From NCBI GenBank assembly GCA_035772785.1, contig JAOCPU010000014.1, positions 372,001 to 436,000 of the forward strand: a stretch of DNA of 64,000 nt, read 5' to 3'. This document shows positions 12,036 to 24,757 of the stretch, one piece after another (position 1 is the first letter of the stretch; every line of letters begins with the position of its first letter). The notes below the pieces were generated by a model that saw only the letters and a program-made list of their open reading frames with translations, had not been told where the DNA came from and did no database searches. Origin of the DNA: Phlebiopsis flavidoalba (Eukaryota; Basidiomycota; Agaricomycetes; Polyporales; Phanerochaetaceae). Position numbers and translations under genes: made by a program.

Positions 12036-13032
12036 ATGCGTTTTTCCACCCCCTTCTTTCGACTTGCCTCTCTGCTGGCCATGACAGTTATGACCATGGC
12101 AGTGTCAATTCATGTGCGCAGTGACGACAGGGTCGTCGTCCGCGAGCCGGTGCTCGATCTTGCCAATGCTAAGGCGGACTTCACTGCCGATCTGATGGCT
12201 CCCCATGACGTTGAGCTAGTCCGCCGTGTCGGTTGGACTTTCAACAACAGTAAGTCCCGTAATGTTGGGTACCATGTTCTAAATACTGAGCGTTACTCTA
12301 GATCAGCATCTTCTTATGGCGGTTGTCGTCCAAAACGGCGCGGTCGCCACTGCGGCATGTGCCCTTGGAAATCCTCTTACCTGCGGTATTGGCGTCATCT
12401 ACTCCGTGTTCTCATTCTTCTTCGCCGCCTATCTCTTCCAAGATCGATCAGAGTTGGACGCTTCCGCGCCCTACTTCGTCCTTCCGCCCACTCCCGAAAA
12501 GACCTTGGTGCAACGGCTGAAAGCTGAACTTCCTGCGGGGCAGTGGCACTACGTTGGCCATGTTCAGCACCAGGGTCTTAACCACACCGTGCACTATTTC
12601 AACACTGGAACCATTCAGAGGTTCCGTGCGAGGTATGTTCCGGATTATGTGAGACTGGTGTTCGTCTCTCATCGTGTGATAGAAAACGTGGGGTTCTGGA
12701 ACGAGACTCAGGGCGACTTGGCGGCCCGCGCATCCGACCCCAACAACGATGGCGGCTTCGTTGGAGATTACAGCTGGCTCAGCAACAACGAGGGCCCTTA
12801 CGACTCGTTCCACAGCAGCTCCAGCGGCACCAGCTACTTCGCTTCCAATGCCGGAGGTTGGATGATAAACAGTCAACAAGCGATCGCCGCCTGTGCCGAC
12901 TTCACTGACGGCGATGGCACCCTGGATCACGGCTTGCTGACGCTTGGCTGGAACAATCAAGAATTTCAATGGACGCAGCCGGGCGAAGAGGAGGCTATCT
13001 ACTCCTCGTGCCACACAAGACTAGGTGATTAA
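12036..13032 (+). CDS. Putative secreted protein, two exons, intact
   Basis: Exon 1 is 12036-12249 and exon 2 is 12302-13032, with a clean 52-nt GT-AG intron in phase 1. The product is 314 residues and has no frameshift, unlike its neighbours. It has an N-terminal signal peptide (hydrophobic to about residue 25), a second hydrophobic stretch at about residues 84-117 (ALGNPLTCGIGVIYSVFSFF) and N-glycosylation sequons (NHT, NET). The C-terminal half is aromatic- and Asn/Ser-rich and ends in LGWNNQEFQWTQPGEEEAIYSSC. The upstream region has a TATAAA at 11950. I recognise no domain; function unknown. The internal hydrophobic segment could be a membrane helix or a buried core strand region. Confidence 0.8.
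12250..12301 (+). other. Intron of the secreted-protein gene
   Basis: 52-nt intron with GTAAG donor and CTCTAG acceptor. Joining the flanks gives FNN-NQHLLMAVVV with the frame kept, which fixes both borders. Confidence 0.85.
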
Positions 13033-13269
13033 GACCATGGTGAGCAAAGCCCTTGTTCTCCTTCCCATACTCCCGTCTTATGAGCGTTTCAAGGCGGAAT
13101 TTCAAACGTCCAAACGTAGACTGGTGATATCCATTCTGCGTAAAGAGCCTTCTCACGAAACGTATATACATATCTGAGGTCGAGCATAACGAAAGGGAAC
13201 ACCGTGAGAGAGGCCGTGCAGTCCGCTGAGCCTTGATACGCTGTAACGCGGAGGTCGTCTGTGGTAGCA

Positions 13270-15758
13270 TTACGTCAACGATTTGTAGTACTCCGTGGTA
13301 TCTTTTAAGCAGATCAGTTTAAGAACGAGACTGGAAATAACCCTAAGGGTGGTGACGGTACAATGAGGGGAAATGCTCGTGAGAACGGCGGGCCACGATG
13401 GGGTATTAATTTCGGACTTGAGCGCCGTCGGTCCTCTGGTTCTATGTACACTTTCCAGACCGGAGTAATGCTGCACAAACGGATTGGGTAGTACCACGGG
13501 ATGAGCCTGTGAACAGGGACCTCGGGGATGTAAATCGCCCTTGTTCGCGATTCTCCAGGCCGCGCCGATGGCTATGCTGCGCTGGGAAAACTTCATTGCG
13601 TCCCTGAGAAGCAACTTCGCAAGTCGTTGTCGTCCTGCCCGAGGCGCGCCAAAGGTGTACAAATCACCAAGGTCGATGAGCGGATAGATCGACCGAAACC
13701 CGAAATACACAGCTGAGCATACGTTTAATGTGGCGTAAGCCCCGCCCAAAGAGTGGGCCCTATTATGCCAGATCATTTCAATACGAACACCGGCACTAGA
13801 AAATACGACGTTACAGTAAACATGGGCCACAACCTTAGCAGACGTATGAGACATGATGTCTCGAACGGACTCTTGGATCGTAGCTGAGAAAAACCCACGT
13901 AGTTAGTCAAATTTTTCGCCAGGGCGAGTATTGATGAGACCACTCACTGAACGGCCGTTTCTTGCGTCCGCGGTCGTAATGTGGAGACTAACGGGTAGAA
14001 GAAACCCTGGGAGATCGATCGATTCCATAGCCCAGTCACCCCCTTTGGTCGTCAACAATGGCCAAAAGATCATTGATTATTTCTCCCGTGACACTAGTTC
14101 CCTAAAAACAATAATTTAGAGTATTCTTGAGAAGGAGCGGCTTGGATTTTACCTTGAACGCAATTCCGACGAAAGGTGAGCTTTCCGAGGAGGTTTCTTT
14201 GAGACGAATCGGACACCACAAAAGGGACCAATCATGAACGAGTGACCGTCGGGATGTTTCCTTGCTACGCGCAATTAGAGGAAATTATCACACGCGATTG
14301 ACGGTCAACTTACTGTAACGAGATCTTTAAATGCCGCTTCGTCAGAAGCCGAGGAGGATTGAAAGAGAAAATACAGGCCGCTTGAACGCACCACATAACA
14401 CGAAAGAATTTCATTCCCCCACATGTCGGCCTTGGTTTCTTGTCATCAGGGCAGGACACTTCTCGCGAGATGCTTCCATGACGAGTACATGCTACACGTA
14501 CTATATCTTTTCGATTTCAGAGGGGTGGATCTGAGCGAGCAGTTCCTTCGCTTGTTCGACGCTGTTCGGACCGCCCTCAGAAAGAACGCGTACGGCCTGA
14601 ATTAACTTGTTGAGTATCTCTCGGGGAAATCAAGACGATGTCAGGAGTATCTTTTTTCACTGTGCTGACATGTCTTACCTCAGATAAACCGTGGCACTTT
14701 CCATGAATGCCATGAAAGTATTATTGAAGTCGATGGGTGCACTGTCCAAGCGGTTGAGACTAGTAAACGGAGGTCCTCTATTGTCTGGCCTTACGTCTTA
14801 CCACCACCGTACACACCTACAAGAAACCACATCAGAACGTTTACAAACTTAGTGATTGATTGCAATGAAACGGCTCACAGGTTTGCCTTTGCCTTGTTGA
14901 TAGTCGCCATGCTATCCTTGGTCCATTGGATAATGTCGCTGGGGGTGGGCAAAAAAGTGAAATTGGGACGTTATCCGGGTCAGGATAGAGAGTCAATTCG
15001 TCGGTCAAGTAGCAATTTCTTGCAACTGCTGCAAGTGTCCGGTTCTGGATAGTAGATTGTACGAAGCTAAAGTCAAATGGGAGTGGGAGACGACATGTTG
15101 AAGGGCTGCGAGTCAGCGAGTTTCTGACCACTACCTCGCCATGGACAATGACCATATATATAGGGATTTCACCGATTTCAAAGGCCCACGCTCCAGTCTG
15201 AAATGGTTATGTTACATGAGAGGGAATGTCATTCCAATCAATGGCATCGGAGCGGCTCCCATCATATTCCGAGCATTCATAACGGCGAATCAACAGTAAT
15301 ATCACCGTTTCACACGTATGTCAGAGGTGGAATGTGGTCATGACAGTGCTCTTGAGAATGAATTGTTGAGCTCGAGATAGATTGGAGTACGCGAAAATGC
15401 GTACTCAAGTCAGGCATTTGGATATGTCTTGTGTCACATCTATGGCTTCGATACGACCGGGGTTTGTATGACCAATTTCACCGCTCCAACACATGCGAAG
15501 ACGTCGTAAACGTGGAATGTTGGGTTTGTAGTTTCGATGACAGGGAACGCGGATGGCCGACCTGGCGAGAGGCTGTTGGACAGTAAATACAATCAGTGGG
15601 AGGAGCTTTCGGTGCTTTTAATGTCACAGTGCTTCATTGAGAGTTCTACTCACCTTTTTAAACAAGGCTGGTGGGACTCCAGCGAATGATGAATGGTCTG
15701 TTTGCCTCAAGGCGGCGAAAGCCTTCAGCCCGGCAGAAAAAACGGCCAAGTCCCTCAT
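13270..15758 (-). CDS. Class 3 lipase (fungal triacylglycerol-lipase-like), frameshifted
   Basis: Serine hydrolase acting on acyl esters. The catalytic half is an uninterrupted 194-codon frame (13854-13270) with the nucleophile elbow HSLGGAYATL (near 13765-13735), DLYTFGAPRAG (near 13660), the Asp region WRIANKGDLHPR, and the His region HYSGLESVHRTRGPTAL (near 13450). Upstream pieces on the same strand read EIEKI/VEQAKELLAQIHPS (near 14600-14510), then VQSTIQNRTLAAVARNCYLTDELTLYPDPDN and MVIVHGEVVVRN (15155-14841). A still earlier exon, 15758-15654, starts MRDLAVFSAGLKAFAALRQTDHSSF and ends at a GTGAGT donor; it may be the first exon or another gene. The gene is convergent with the secreted-protein gene. 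Lipase identity is firm; 5' limits are not. Confidence 0.75.
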
Positions 15759-15779
15759 GTTCCATACGACAACCAGAAT

Positions 15780-18080
15780 AGATTTCTGCGATCATAGATG
15801 TCAATAGCGTTCACATTCATGGGGTGGCAGCAATGTCCAGGGCCCAGCGACTTCTGCAGATTTGTCCATATATAGCAGATTTTTTGTTCTCGGTCTGACA
15901 AGAACCGTGGTATTCAAGGCCGGGAGCATTTAGTCGAGAAGCTATACTTTATATAACGGAAGGGTTGGTGGGTATTATATACGGCAGTTCTACCGACCTA
16001 CATTAAGCCCTTCACATCCCATTTTGCAAGAGGTTAAAACGCGACTCCCCAGTCTCCGACCATTCGTATCCCTTGACATCACGCCCGTGTTCATTAAGCT
16101 AAAATGCCGCACAAACGAGTCTATGTATTAGCACTCACACCGAGGGAGCAATGATGTATAGATATTGAGGATGTTCCCTTGCGGAAGTTCGTCGAAGACG
16201 TGTCATGTCGTAGTTGTGAGGGTACTGCTGAACGCCCGTCGTCCATGGTGGAGGCAAAGACGGAAGCTACGGTGCCTGAGCCTTAAGCGCCCCTGCAGCG
16301 GATACATCCCCCGGGCCTAGAGCCCGTGACAACGCTTCGGGGAATCCGAAACGGCCGACGGAAGGGTCGACATAGCGCTTTTGAGTCGCTGGTGTGTAGC
16401 TGCGCCTTTTGTGGCGCCTATCACGGAGGTTTGGGTGGCTTCCTGTACTAGTCACGCCTTCTGTGGAAGCTTCTGTAGTCCTTTTTTGGAAGTTTGTCAG
16501 TTCATTTTTGTTAATTTCAATCGTGCATGACAAATAGAGAATGGTTTTACACAGAAAGGGTTGGTGATTGGGACAGAGCGAAAAAACTACCAATTACCTG
16601 CCGCCCATATTATAATCTTGATTCCCCTTTGAGCCAGACTTATGGTTAAACGTCTGGAATGCTATGTGGACTGTTTAGTTCTGTGGGGACTATAGCATAA
16701 CTTCCTGGAAAATGAAACTCGTGCTTACCTCATACCCGGCATCTTCCTTCCTCACACTCTCACGATCCGACGAGGCGCCGCCTCATGACAAGGTTACTCG
16801 CAATGCAACAGCCTGGCAGTTTTCCGGAAGGTCTCTGTATTATGTGACCTGGGTGCTTCGGTATACTCGTGTATAGAGTCGTCGTTACTCTACAAGAATG
16901 AACTGCAAGATGACCCCTAGAATAGTCGCTGCGCGCAGCTCTTCCAAGGGAGCTCATTTGCGGAAGGGGTGACATCCTGTCATGTATCGCAGCAAGTTTC
17001 TGTGCGATGAGGGCAGGTGGTTATCGTCCTCGTTTCGTACCCCTGAACGACCTTGCTAAATTCGATGGCTTTAGTTATACCTGGAGGCGGTATGTTTCCT
17101 TGCTGTTTGGCTATGTTCCTCACCAGTGACCTTGATCGGGGTGTGCGCAATCCAAGAGTCAACGTCACTATCGCTGCTCGAATTGGTTTGGCGTGCTGGG
17201 TTCGTGCTTCGCCTGGGGTGGGCTGGCCTGCTTCGAGCCACTAGCCGCAGATTCCCTCTCAGACTAGAGTCCTGTGTTGGGCACGATGTGTCTGTTGCCG
17301 ATTCGTAACTTTCCCCCCGCTTTTGGATAACCGCCAAGAAGGGCGGTCAGTGAGGTGACTAAGGAGGGGTGTCATTCAAGAGGTGGCGATCGGAACTGGA
17401 TGAGGGAAATCACAGGGTGCGTCCACATGATATCGAGCTGACATAGAGCGTTCAATATAGTCTCAAGTCAAACTAGTTGGAATCTTTCGAGGCTCACGCT
17501 GGAGGTTGAGGCCCTTCGCGAATCAAACCCGCCCTGCTTTCCATGGTGTACCTTTAATTCGTGCTCCTCTGTGGAAAGTGCGGAAACTTTTTTCCGATGG
17601 CATGCTCACGCGACCTCTTTCTCAAGGTCGTCATTGGACCTCACGACCCCTCACTGACCGACCTCCCAGATACAAGTCAGTTTCTTCTCGCATATCCGCT
17701 TCATTGCTACCTGCCTCTGTTGGACCTCTGATGAAGATGATACAGACCACGAGACCCAGAACTATAAGTCGCACTGCGCCAGGGGAAACATTTACTAACA
17801 ACCTTCCACCCAGAACTAACGAAGGGACAATCGCTTCCACGAGTACTTTATCGTGGAATGCGTCCTTCCGACTCTGGCGTCGTGATCACAGCCTATAGAA
17901 CAGGTCTGCTATATCTATGTCAATTTGAATTATGTGGGGATGGGGTTAGATGTCGATGGTATACAGAGGTGAAATAGTCAATTGATAGAGACAGTTGGCA
18001 CAGTACAATCCAACCATCCAAGAGGCTCTACTTTCTGTCTGTTCACTTGAACCCAACCCTCCCCAATATCACCAAAGCCA
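15780..18080. other. Unassigned stretch
   Basis: Short frames such as 16267-16593 (-), 17071-17337 (-) and 17506-17898 (+) have no recognisable domains. The minus-strand frames near 17070-17240 contain Ser/Asp-rich text, so a frameshifted gene is possible but not supported. Confidence 0.3.
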
Positions 18081-18091
18081 TCGTCTTTCCG

Positions 18092-18893
18092 TTAGCGCGG
18101 GCAAAGCGGTGGACGGGAGAACAAATTGTTTCCCGCCCGCCGCATTCCCGCTCGCACAGAGGATTCCCAATTATGTCTTTTTGGGGGGGGCGTCACGAAC
18201 AGGCGTCTGCTGCTGAGGCTGCGCTTAAAATGGGTGAGGGGAAGGAAGCTCGGGGGGCGGATGTGGAGCGGCGCTGGCCCACGATGGTTCGGCTGCGTGG
18301 TGGCCCCCCACATCCCTCGCGCCCGTGCTGGCGAAAGCGTTTGCCTGTTTGAGTGCGCAGCCGCTGGTGGATAGCATTCGAGAACTGTCCCCACACGTAG
18401 TTTTCTGCTGCGGTGGCGCGGCTGCCATACCGTCCCAAACTGCCCGAACGCCTGCTGCTGCACCGGGGCAGCTGCAGGTGGCGCAGCAGAACACACAGAG
18501 AGGAATGTCTTTTTTTGACGTCTTGTCCTCTGCGCCGATGGGCTGCTGCGGGGGGTGTGGGATTGTGGAAAGTTCGAGACTGCAAGAGGTCGTTGGCTGG
18601 CGCCGGCGCAGCAGGGGCGGACGCAGGTGCGGCGGGTTTGTTTGCTGAGGGGGCGACAAGCGGTGCCGCTTGAGGGTGGCGCGCGGCCTGCAAACGGTGG
18701 CCGAGATGAGCTGGTGCGGCTGTGGCTGACGATTCGTGACGCCAGCGCGGAGGGATCCAGACGAGGCTGTCGTAGCGTGTGTAGGGCGAGAAGTTGAAGG
18801 GGAAGGGAGAGTGGGACTTCGGGGCGGGGGGCTCAGCGGATGCCGCCAGCCTCGAGCACTGTAGGGTCAAGAAGGAGGTTGGTGGGCCTATCC
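18092..18893 (-). CDS. Ala/Pro/Gln-rich hypothetical protein, broken
   Basis: From a start at about 18893 (MDRPTNLLLDPTVLEAGGI) the minus strand reads through several frames rich in Ala, Pro and Gln, including FNFSPYTRYDSLVWIP and an Ala/Pro-rich linker around 18650-18560. Low-complexity composition limits recognition, and part of it may be non-coding GC-rich sequence. No domain is identified. Confidence 0.35.
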
Positions 18894-19899
18894 ATGGCCC
18901 ATCGACGTGACTCGTACTTGGAACGAAAAAGATTCCATTTTGCTGTAACGTTGACTGAGTAAAGTAAAATCATTTGAGGAGAAGCATTCGGCTCACTGTT
19001 CCGGGGGAATGTGACCAGCTTTCAAATGCGCCTCCCAATAGGCGTTAGCTCTCTTGTTCCCCCATTTCTGCACCGACTGTATAGACCATGTTTTAGGCTT
19101 GCCAAAATCCTAGGTCCTATGTTTCACATACGTTCATCATGGTTGTTCCACAGTCCACACGTCGAGGTCGACCGACTTGACTTTACTAATATGGGTGCCC
19201 ATGGACGGTGGAATGCCTCGAGCATCGGATGCACAGGAACACCCCACTGGCAGGATTTCAGATCTTTGTAGGTACAGAGAGAATCTGTTCCACCCACAGA
19301 TTCCATGATGCCCACCGGGGATCTATGTCCTCATGTTTAGACCTATTGCTAAAGCATACCACGCGACTCGTACGCACCGTTGCGCTTACAGTCCGCACAG
19401 ACTTTATTAATCCGGTCGTTTCAGCAACTCTCTGAGAGATTTTGCATGCCCTCTCCGTGGTAGCCTTGTCTTGTTTTTTGCGACATCGTGTAAAGCGAGC
19501 TCGAAGATGGTGGAAGAGACGAGCTGGACACGTTTGTAGCGGTGCCAGAACAACGACAGGCGATTCTAAGCCGCTGTACTGCGCGCTTAATCAATGAAAG
19601 CTGGCACGTCAGGCGGTCCCGCGCCCGCTCTCGGCTTTCGACTACGACGACAATTACACCATCCACAAAAATGTCCTCCTGCAGCAGCCAGAGAGGCAAG
19701 GAAGCAGGCTATTCCTGAACAGGGGAAGGAAGGATCCGTCTTGCGAAGCTGACTGACGTCCGCGCGCGGTGAAGACTCACCCGCTGTACCATAGCATGCA
19801 GGTGCGTCATCTTCGCTCGCACTCTGTGCTACCTTCTGACGCGTTCTTCTGGTCCTAGACCCGACCACTTGCAGCAATGTGCCGAATTCGAACGAATGT

Positions 19900-20910
19900 C
19901 CTCCGCGAGTTAATGGCTCTGGCGAGGATACACCCTCCATAGCACTCCCCCAGCTATGTCACGAAAGCTCCCAGTGGGATCGCAGCGTCCACAATCCACG
20001 TTCAACTCTACGCCGGACCCATCCATATGGTCCGAGAGAGCAAACAACAACAGCTCATGTAATGCTCTTATAGGTGGGGTGTCTCGGCGCATCACCCTCT
20101 GTTACCAGGACTGGCTCCAGTCCCCACAGCCCCAGCTAACGAACAATCCCGCTATATTGCCAGACGACAATCCGCTTGCAGCTCTCATGGCAATGCTACT
20201 CCTCGAAAAACCAGCAGGGAGCACTTAGCCCAGGTAGGCGGCGGGCTGGTGCGCCCCTGGCATGGTACCCCCAGGCCTCTTTGGACAGCCACCTGCTGCA
20301 CCCCCCCTCCCCGCTCAACCGACCAAGGAAAGACGCTCCTTCAGAAGATTATGCCCTCATACACCTTCTCGCGGGCTGCGGTTAACCTGCTCTCTTACTT
20401 CATTATTCTGGGAGGGCAGCCTCAGGTAGCCTACGTCGCTACGCAGCACTCGCAAGCCTCACGCCGCATCATCTCCTGATTCACTTTTGGAAAAGATGTT
20501 GGGGGAACTTGGGTGGCAGAAACCCCCAGGATAATTGGGGAGTCCAGTTTGTGGTACGTCACAGCGCCGTCCATTTAATTCGTTCTCTTATCAACTTGGT
20601 TCTAGCCCTTATTCTGGGCATTTACGACACTGACAATAGTGCTGCATTCTTGGAGAATGTTCAAGGGCACGGTACGTGACATGTTTATTTCGATTGCTGT
20701 TTAGCTGACCTCAATTGGCCAGGATCCCGTCCAGCCGCCTATGCTCCTTGCCCTCAGCGACTTCCGCATCTACCGCCCCCAATACCGACTATCATCCTTA
20801 GCTGCATGAGATATCTGCAGATTGGGAGTGTCTTCTTGGACGACATCGCTGTCTTGGTCTTCGGATTGGCGCACTTATTTGGGTCGCCGGTTGGTTTCGC
20901 CAATTAGACC
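19900..20910 (+). CDS. Hypothetical protein, possibly membrane-associated, broken
   Basis: A chain of plus-strand pieces reads LPDDNPLAALMAMLLLEKPAGST (near 20160-20227), a Pro-rich linker with GQPPAAPPPRSTDQGKTLLQ, then FSRAAVNLLSYFIILGG (20365-20415) and FWAFTTLTIVLHSWRMFKG (near 20605-20665). A plausible intron lies at about 20671-20722 (GTACGT donor, CAG acceptor), followed by DPVQPPMLLALSDFRIYRP and a hydrophobic end. Two or three hydrophobic segments suggest a membrane protein. I do not recognise the family. Confidence 0.4.
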
Positions 20911-21819
20911 ATGTATGAACAATGTATTACTCTAATATTCAGCAGGAGGATAATATCGTATAATATGCCATATGCGACTACGTCGGTAGTACAAAGATAT
21001 CCTGTGATCACGGTAGGATGGCGGCGGCGCCGGTTTTTTTCGATGTGTCGAAGAGAAGCTCGGGCGCAGCTTCAGAATCCGCATCGGTTTTTCCTTACTT
21101 CTTGAGGGTAGTGGTTGTTGCTTCGCCTTGGGCTTGGGGACATTCAACGACGGGCAGACCCGACCTCGCTTGCCAGGTCTTGCTTCCACTTCTGCCACAG
21201 CGGTCCACCTCCACAACATCCATGAGCTCCGTAAAGATGGTCGATGACCACTTCTGGTCAACCTTTCAAAGGCTTTGCGTCGTTCCGTCACCTTATTGAT
21301 GTTATGAGTATGGCACGTGAATATAGCGAAGGCTCGGAACGCACGGAGTTGAAGCAGCAGCATTCGGGTTTCCAGCTGTCCTCCTTGGTCTTTGGCATTT
21401 TGTTGACCTCAATTTCCAGCTTCGTTTGCATATCTTATTCTTGGAAGTTCGTCCTTAACAAAATGTCTAAGAAATGCACTCAGTGAAACAGTACATAGGG
21501 CAAAGGATTGCGAACAAACCACCTGTCACCCCGACAGTGGTCGTTCCGATACGCATATGTGATTTTTGAGGCTCTTCACATTCCTAAGCTGAGGTTTCGG
21601 GTCTTCCTGAGATGCGCAAGAATCTCAGAGAGTCGCGACACGGACGGTGTCGGCACAAACTTGGCTTTGCGGGGCATGGTTGTGGTCGAGGATGGATAAC
21701 ACGCCCTGGCAAGTCGATGCGTCTGCGAAAGTGCGGATAGTTGAAGCTGCGCTTACACGAGCGACGGAGCTCTCGCAGAACCACCACCCACGCGCACGCA
21801 CCGCGACTGGTAATAAGTA

Positions 21820-23542
21820 ATGACGGACTCTCTGGTTATGCGCAGGTCGAAGCGGAGTACGGCTGGAAATCGGTATGTGCTTGTTGGTTGACCGGTGAAA
21901 GATACAGTGTTGAGCTCATATCAGAATGGAAGTGATCTGCTCTGGCTGAGTTTAAGGCGAGGAGCTAGGACAGGATATTGAGGAAGAGACGTCGACTTCG
22001 TCGTTGCAGTAGGTAAGTATCTGCATTTGTAACGACGTGAACTCTGCCCCATTGCATCTAGATGAGCAGGATGCTTTTGAGTCCGATTTTGAGAGCACAG
22101 ATGAAGAAGGCCGCACAGGATGGGTATGTTGACGCGTCCGCGGGAGCAGATGATTAGGGACGAAGAGCGCAAGCCAAAGAGTGGTAATTAACTTTTATTG
22201 CTCCTTGGTGGTGATTTACACGCATTAATCGTCTAGGTGGCTCGCTCTCAATTGGAAAAAGTGACTGCTGCGGCGCACGCACGTCAGAAAGCTACATTCA
22301 ATCCCGAACTTAGTGTGGAGGATGCCCCTAAAGCCAAAGTCAAACGTAGGGTTTCTATGGGAGTTGTCGTAGTATGCCGAGAACTTGGGCCTAATAGTTG
22401 ATCATGCCGGCACGAAGCGTTCACAGTCAGAGACGACATACCATGCTCAATACCACCATGACGGACCTTCGTATCAAAGACGAGATGGAGAAGAAGGTTA
22501 GTAAACTTCAATGATTCCTTAGGACATAAGACCATTTCGCCATTCCAGTCGACAGTACCACGCCGCGCCAAGACCAAAGTGCGCCCACCGACTCAAGGGG
22601 AGCTGATTGCTCGCGCCCTGGACATGGAAGAAGGAAACATCAAGGAACACCGTAATTACCTCGTTGAACGAGGAAGAGAAGCGGAAGCGGGCGAGACTTG
22701 TGCGACAGGCAGTCGAAGGACCGCTGATACGATGGATAAGCTCAAAGCCGAAGAAGTCTCGATCACGACAGAACCTGCCAACTTCCCACAAACAAGCTCA
22801 CTTTCACGCAGCCGCCACCCTCATACGCTTACTCGCATTCCTCTATCCTCCTCCTTACCAGCGGGCTACCCTCAACCTCCTACGCTCACTTCATCGTCAT
22901 CGTCACCTTGCTACCTTCCGCCAACATCCGACGGTAGCAACGGCATACCAGAATCACCGCAAGCGACTTTTATTACATTACGGGCAGACATCAGCTTCAG
23001 CGGGTCCACCTTCTACTTGGAATCCTGCTACACCTCCGGTGACGTCACAGCCGTTTGTGCCGTTTCCACCCCCGGCCCCGCTAGAGCGCAAAGGAAAAAC
23101 AGTCGCCAAGAGCTATGTCGTACATGAAACGGACCAGGAGGAAGGCACTCTGAAGCCTTTGTGGAAAGAGACAATGGCGGCGATGTTTGGCGATCACGTC
23201 AAATGGGAAGACTTGAAAGCATATTCAACCAGAAACAGGCCCATTGTGTAAGCAAATCTCGCTCACCATTTTGTGCTTTCAATTCTGAGGCTTCGGTGTC
23301 AGCCGTACCCCAGGACGCCTGTTTCGATTACCGGCCTACCGGCGAAGTATAAGATCCACGCAGCGGTGTCCCATATGCAGACATCCGCGCTTTCCAAACT
23401 CTTACTCGGATACTCAATCACGACTTCGTCTGGAACGAGAAGCTAGGCTGCTATGTCGTCGTCGCACGAAGACGTGACACAGCTGCAAGCCGTCGCGGAT
23501 GCCTCCCCATCTTCACGGGTATCTCGGACGCAGTCAGGTTGA
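21820..23542 (+). CDS. YL1 nuclear protein (Vps72 homologue, SWR1 complex), frameshifted
   Basis: Subunit of the SWR1-type chromatin remodeller that binds and helps deposit histone H2A.Z. Exon 1 (21820-21872) starts MTDSLVMRRSKRSTAGNR, the typical YL1 N-terminus. After an intron come MEAALAEF and an acidic block (EELGQDIEED, DEQDAFESDFESTDEEG), the likely H2A.Z-binding region. Next are a Lys/Arg segment (near 22500-22600), the LIARALDMEEGNIKEHRNYL helix with EEEKRKRARLVRQAVEGP (22610-22730), a Pro/Ser/Thr-rich linker, and ETDQEEGTLKPLW. The C-terminal YL1_C domain contains TGLPAKY, GVPYADIRAFQTL and RILNHDFVWNEKLGCYV (23330-23455). A likely end is TGA at 23540-23542. A single missing base at about 23350 breaks the YL1_C domain. 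Several small introns and indels are present. Confidence 0.88.
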
Positions 23543-24750
23543 GCATGTGTATATCTACTTCATCTGAGTTAATCCCCCAGTTTTTCCTCTATGTATTGGA
23601 TCTTTCCTACACAACCTCGTTCATGAGCTTCAAGTTAGCACGTTTTTTTCGCCCTCGGCGCCTTAGTTTTTTGACTCCAGAATAGGCAATCAAGGCCTTC
23701 GTGGCGTTGATGAGCGCCACGTTCAAATTCGTTTCACGATTCAACACCCATTCTCGTCGGCCATTACTTACGTCTCGTTGCAAGGCTGATTTTTTCAACT
23801 ATAAAATGGGGCTTGTATATATGTGAGCGGTACGTACTCACGAGTGATCGGTGGCGTGATTGGGTGGCGCGATTGGGCGGCAGCATTCTACACGCACTAC
23901 CCATGGCCAGTGACCCCGCTACCTTGACGACCAGCCGTTTATTGTTCTCTCAATTGGGGCGCTTGGGAGATCCTTGAGCCTGCCGAGCATCCCATCTGGA
24001 TATTAGGATTTCCGACTTCCCAGCTTTCCCGACCTATCTATCTATCGATTCAATTGAATCCAAGTCCTGACATAACACAGCTTCAGGAGTGCTGTGATGC
24101 GGGGACAGGTATCGTAGAACACTATCCATTTGCACAACACTTAACGTTTATGTGCCGAATGACATCCACAAAATTAAAAATGGCCGTGCACGGGATAGCC
24201 TCCGGGCACAGCCCCGAAAGGTTGTTTCACATGCGTTGCTTCTACGGAGCTCAATGCTTCCTCACAATTAAAATACCTATACGCGGCACCATGTTTGCTC
24301 GTAGCTCATATTCTATCACCTTGACTTTTTACACAATACCATGGAAGTTCGTTAGAGCACTTCATTAATATTCAAGTTCGTTTTAGTCGCTCTGTAATCA
24401 CGAATTATTTTGTACTCGTCCGATCACACCAGCCTCAGCCAGGTGGTGCGTGCTCATACTCTAAGGTGGGAGGCCAGGATGTAGGCCTGGAAAATTTCCT
24501 AAAACATAAGTCCCACAAAGATCAGAGAAATAGTGGAAACGACGTTGTAGTAATGTGGACCGAGAAGCTATCCGGAGATCCCCGTCACACAAGAATACAC
24601 GTGTATCAAGACCATAGTCTCGCTATCAGCGCAAATATGGAAGCGATGTCCGACAGCCTGCAGGAGACGACCCCTTTCCCCTGGCCATTGCTGCGACAAC
24701 GGTTTCACGGACTTCGTGGCTCTACCAGTGGCTCGTCCAAGGGCGCACCA
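23543..24750. other. Unassigned stretch
   Basis: AT-richer than the flanking genes, with only short frames (for example 24054-24368 + and 24466-24792 +) that show no known motif. Nothing firm is seen. Confidence 0.35.
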
Positions 24751-24757
24751 CATTTCC

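Noticed and set aside
12448..13014. 188-codon minus-strand ORF
   Set aside because: Shadow of the intact secreted-protein exon 2.
18180..18660. Plus-strand Gly/Arg-rich frames at 18 kb as genes
   Set aside because: GC-rich composition opens all frames; the minus strand gives the more protein-like text.
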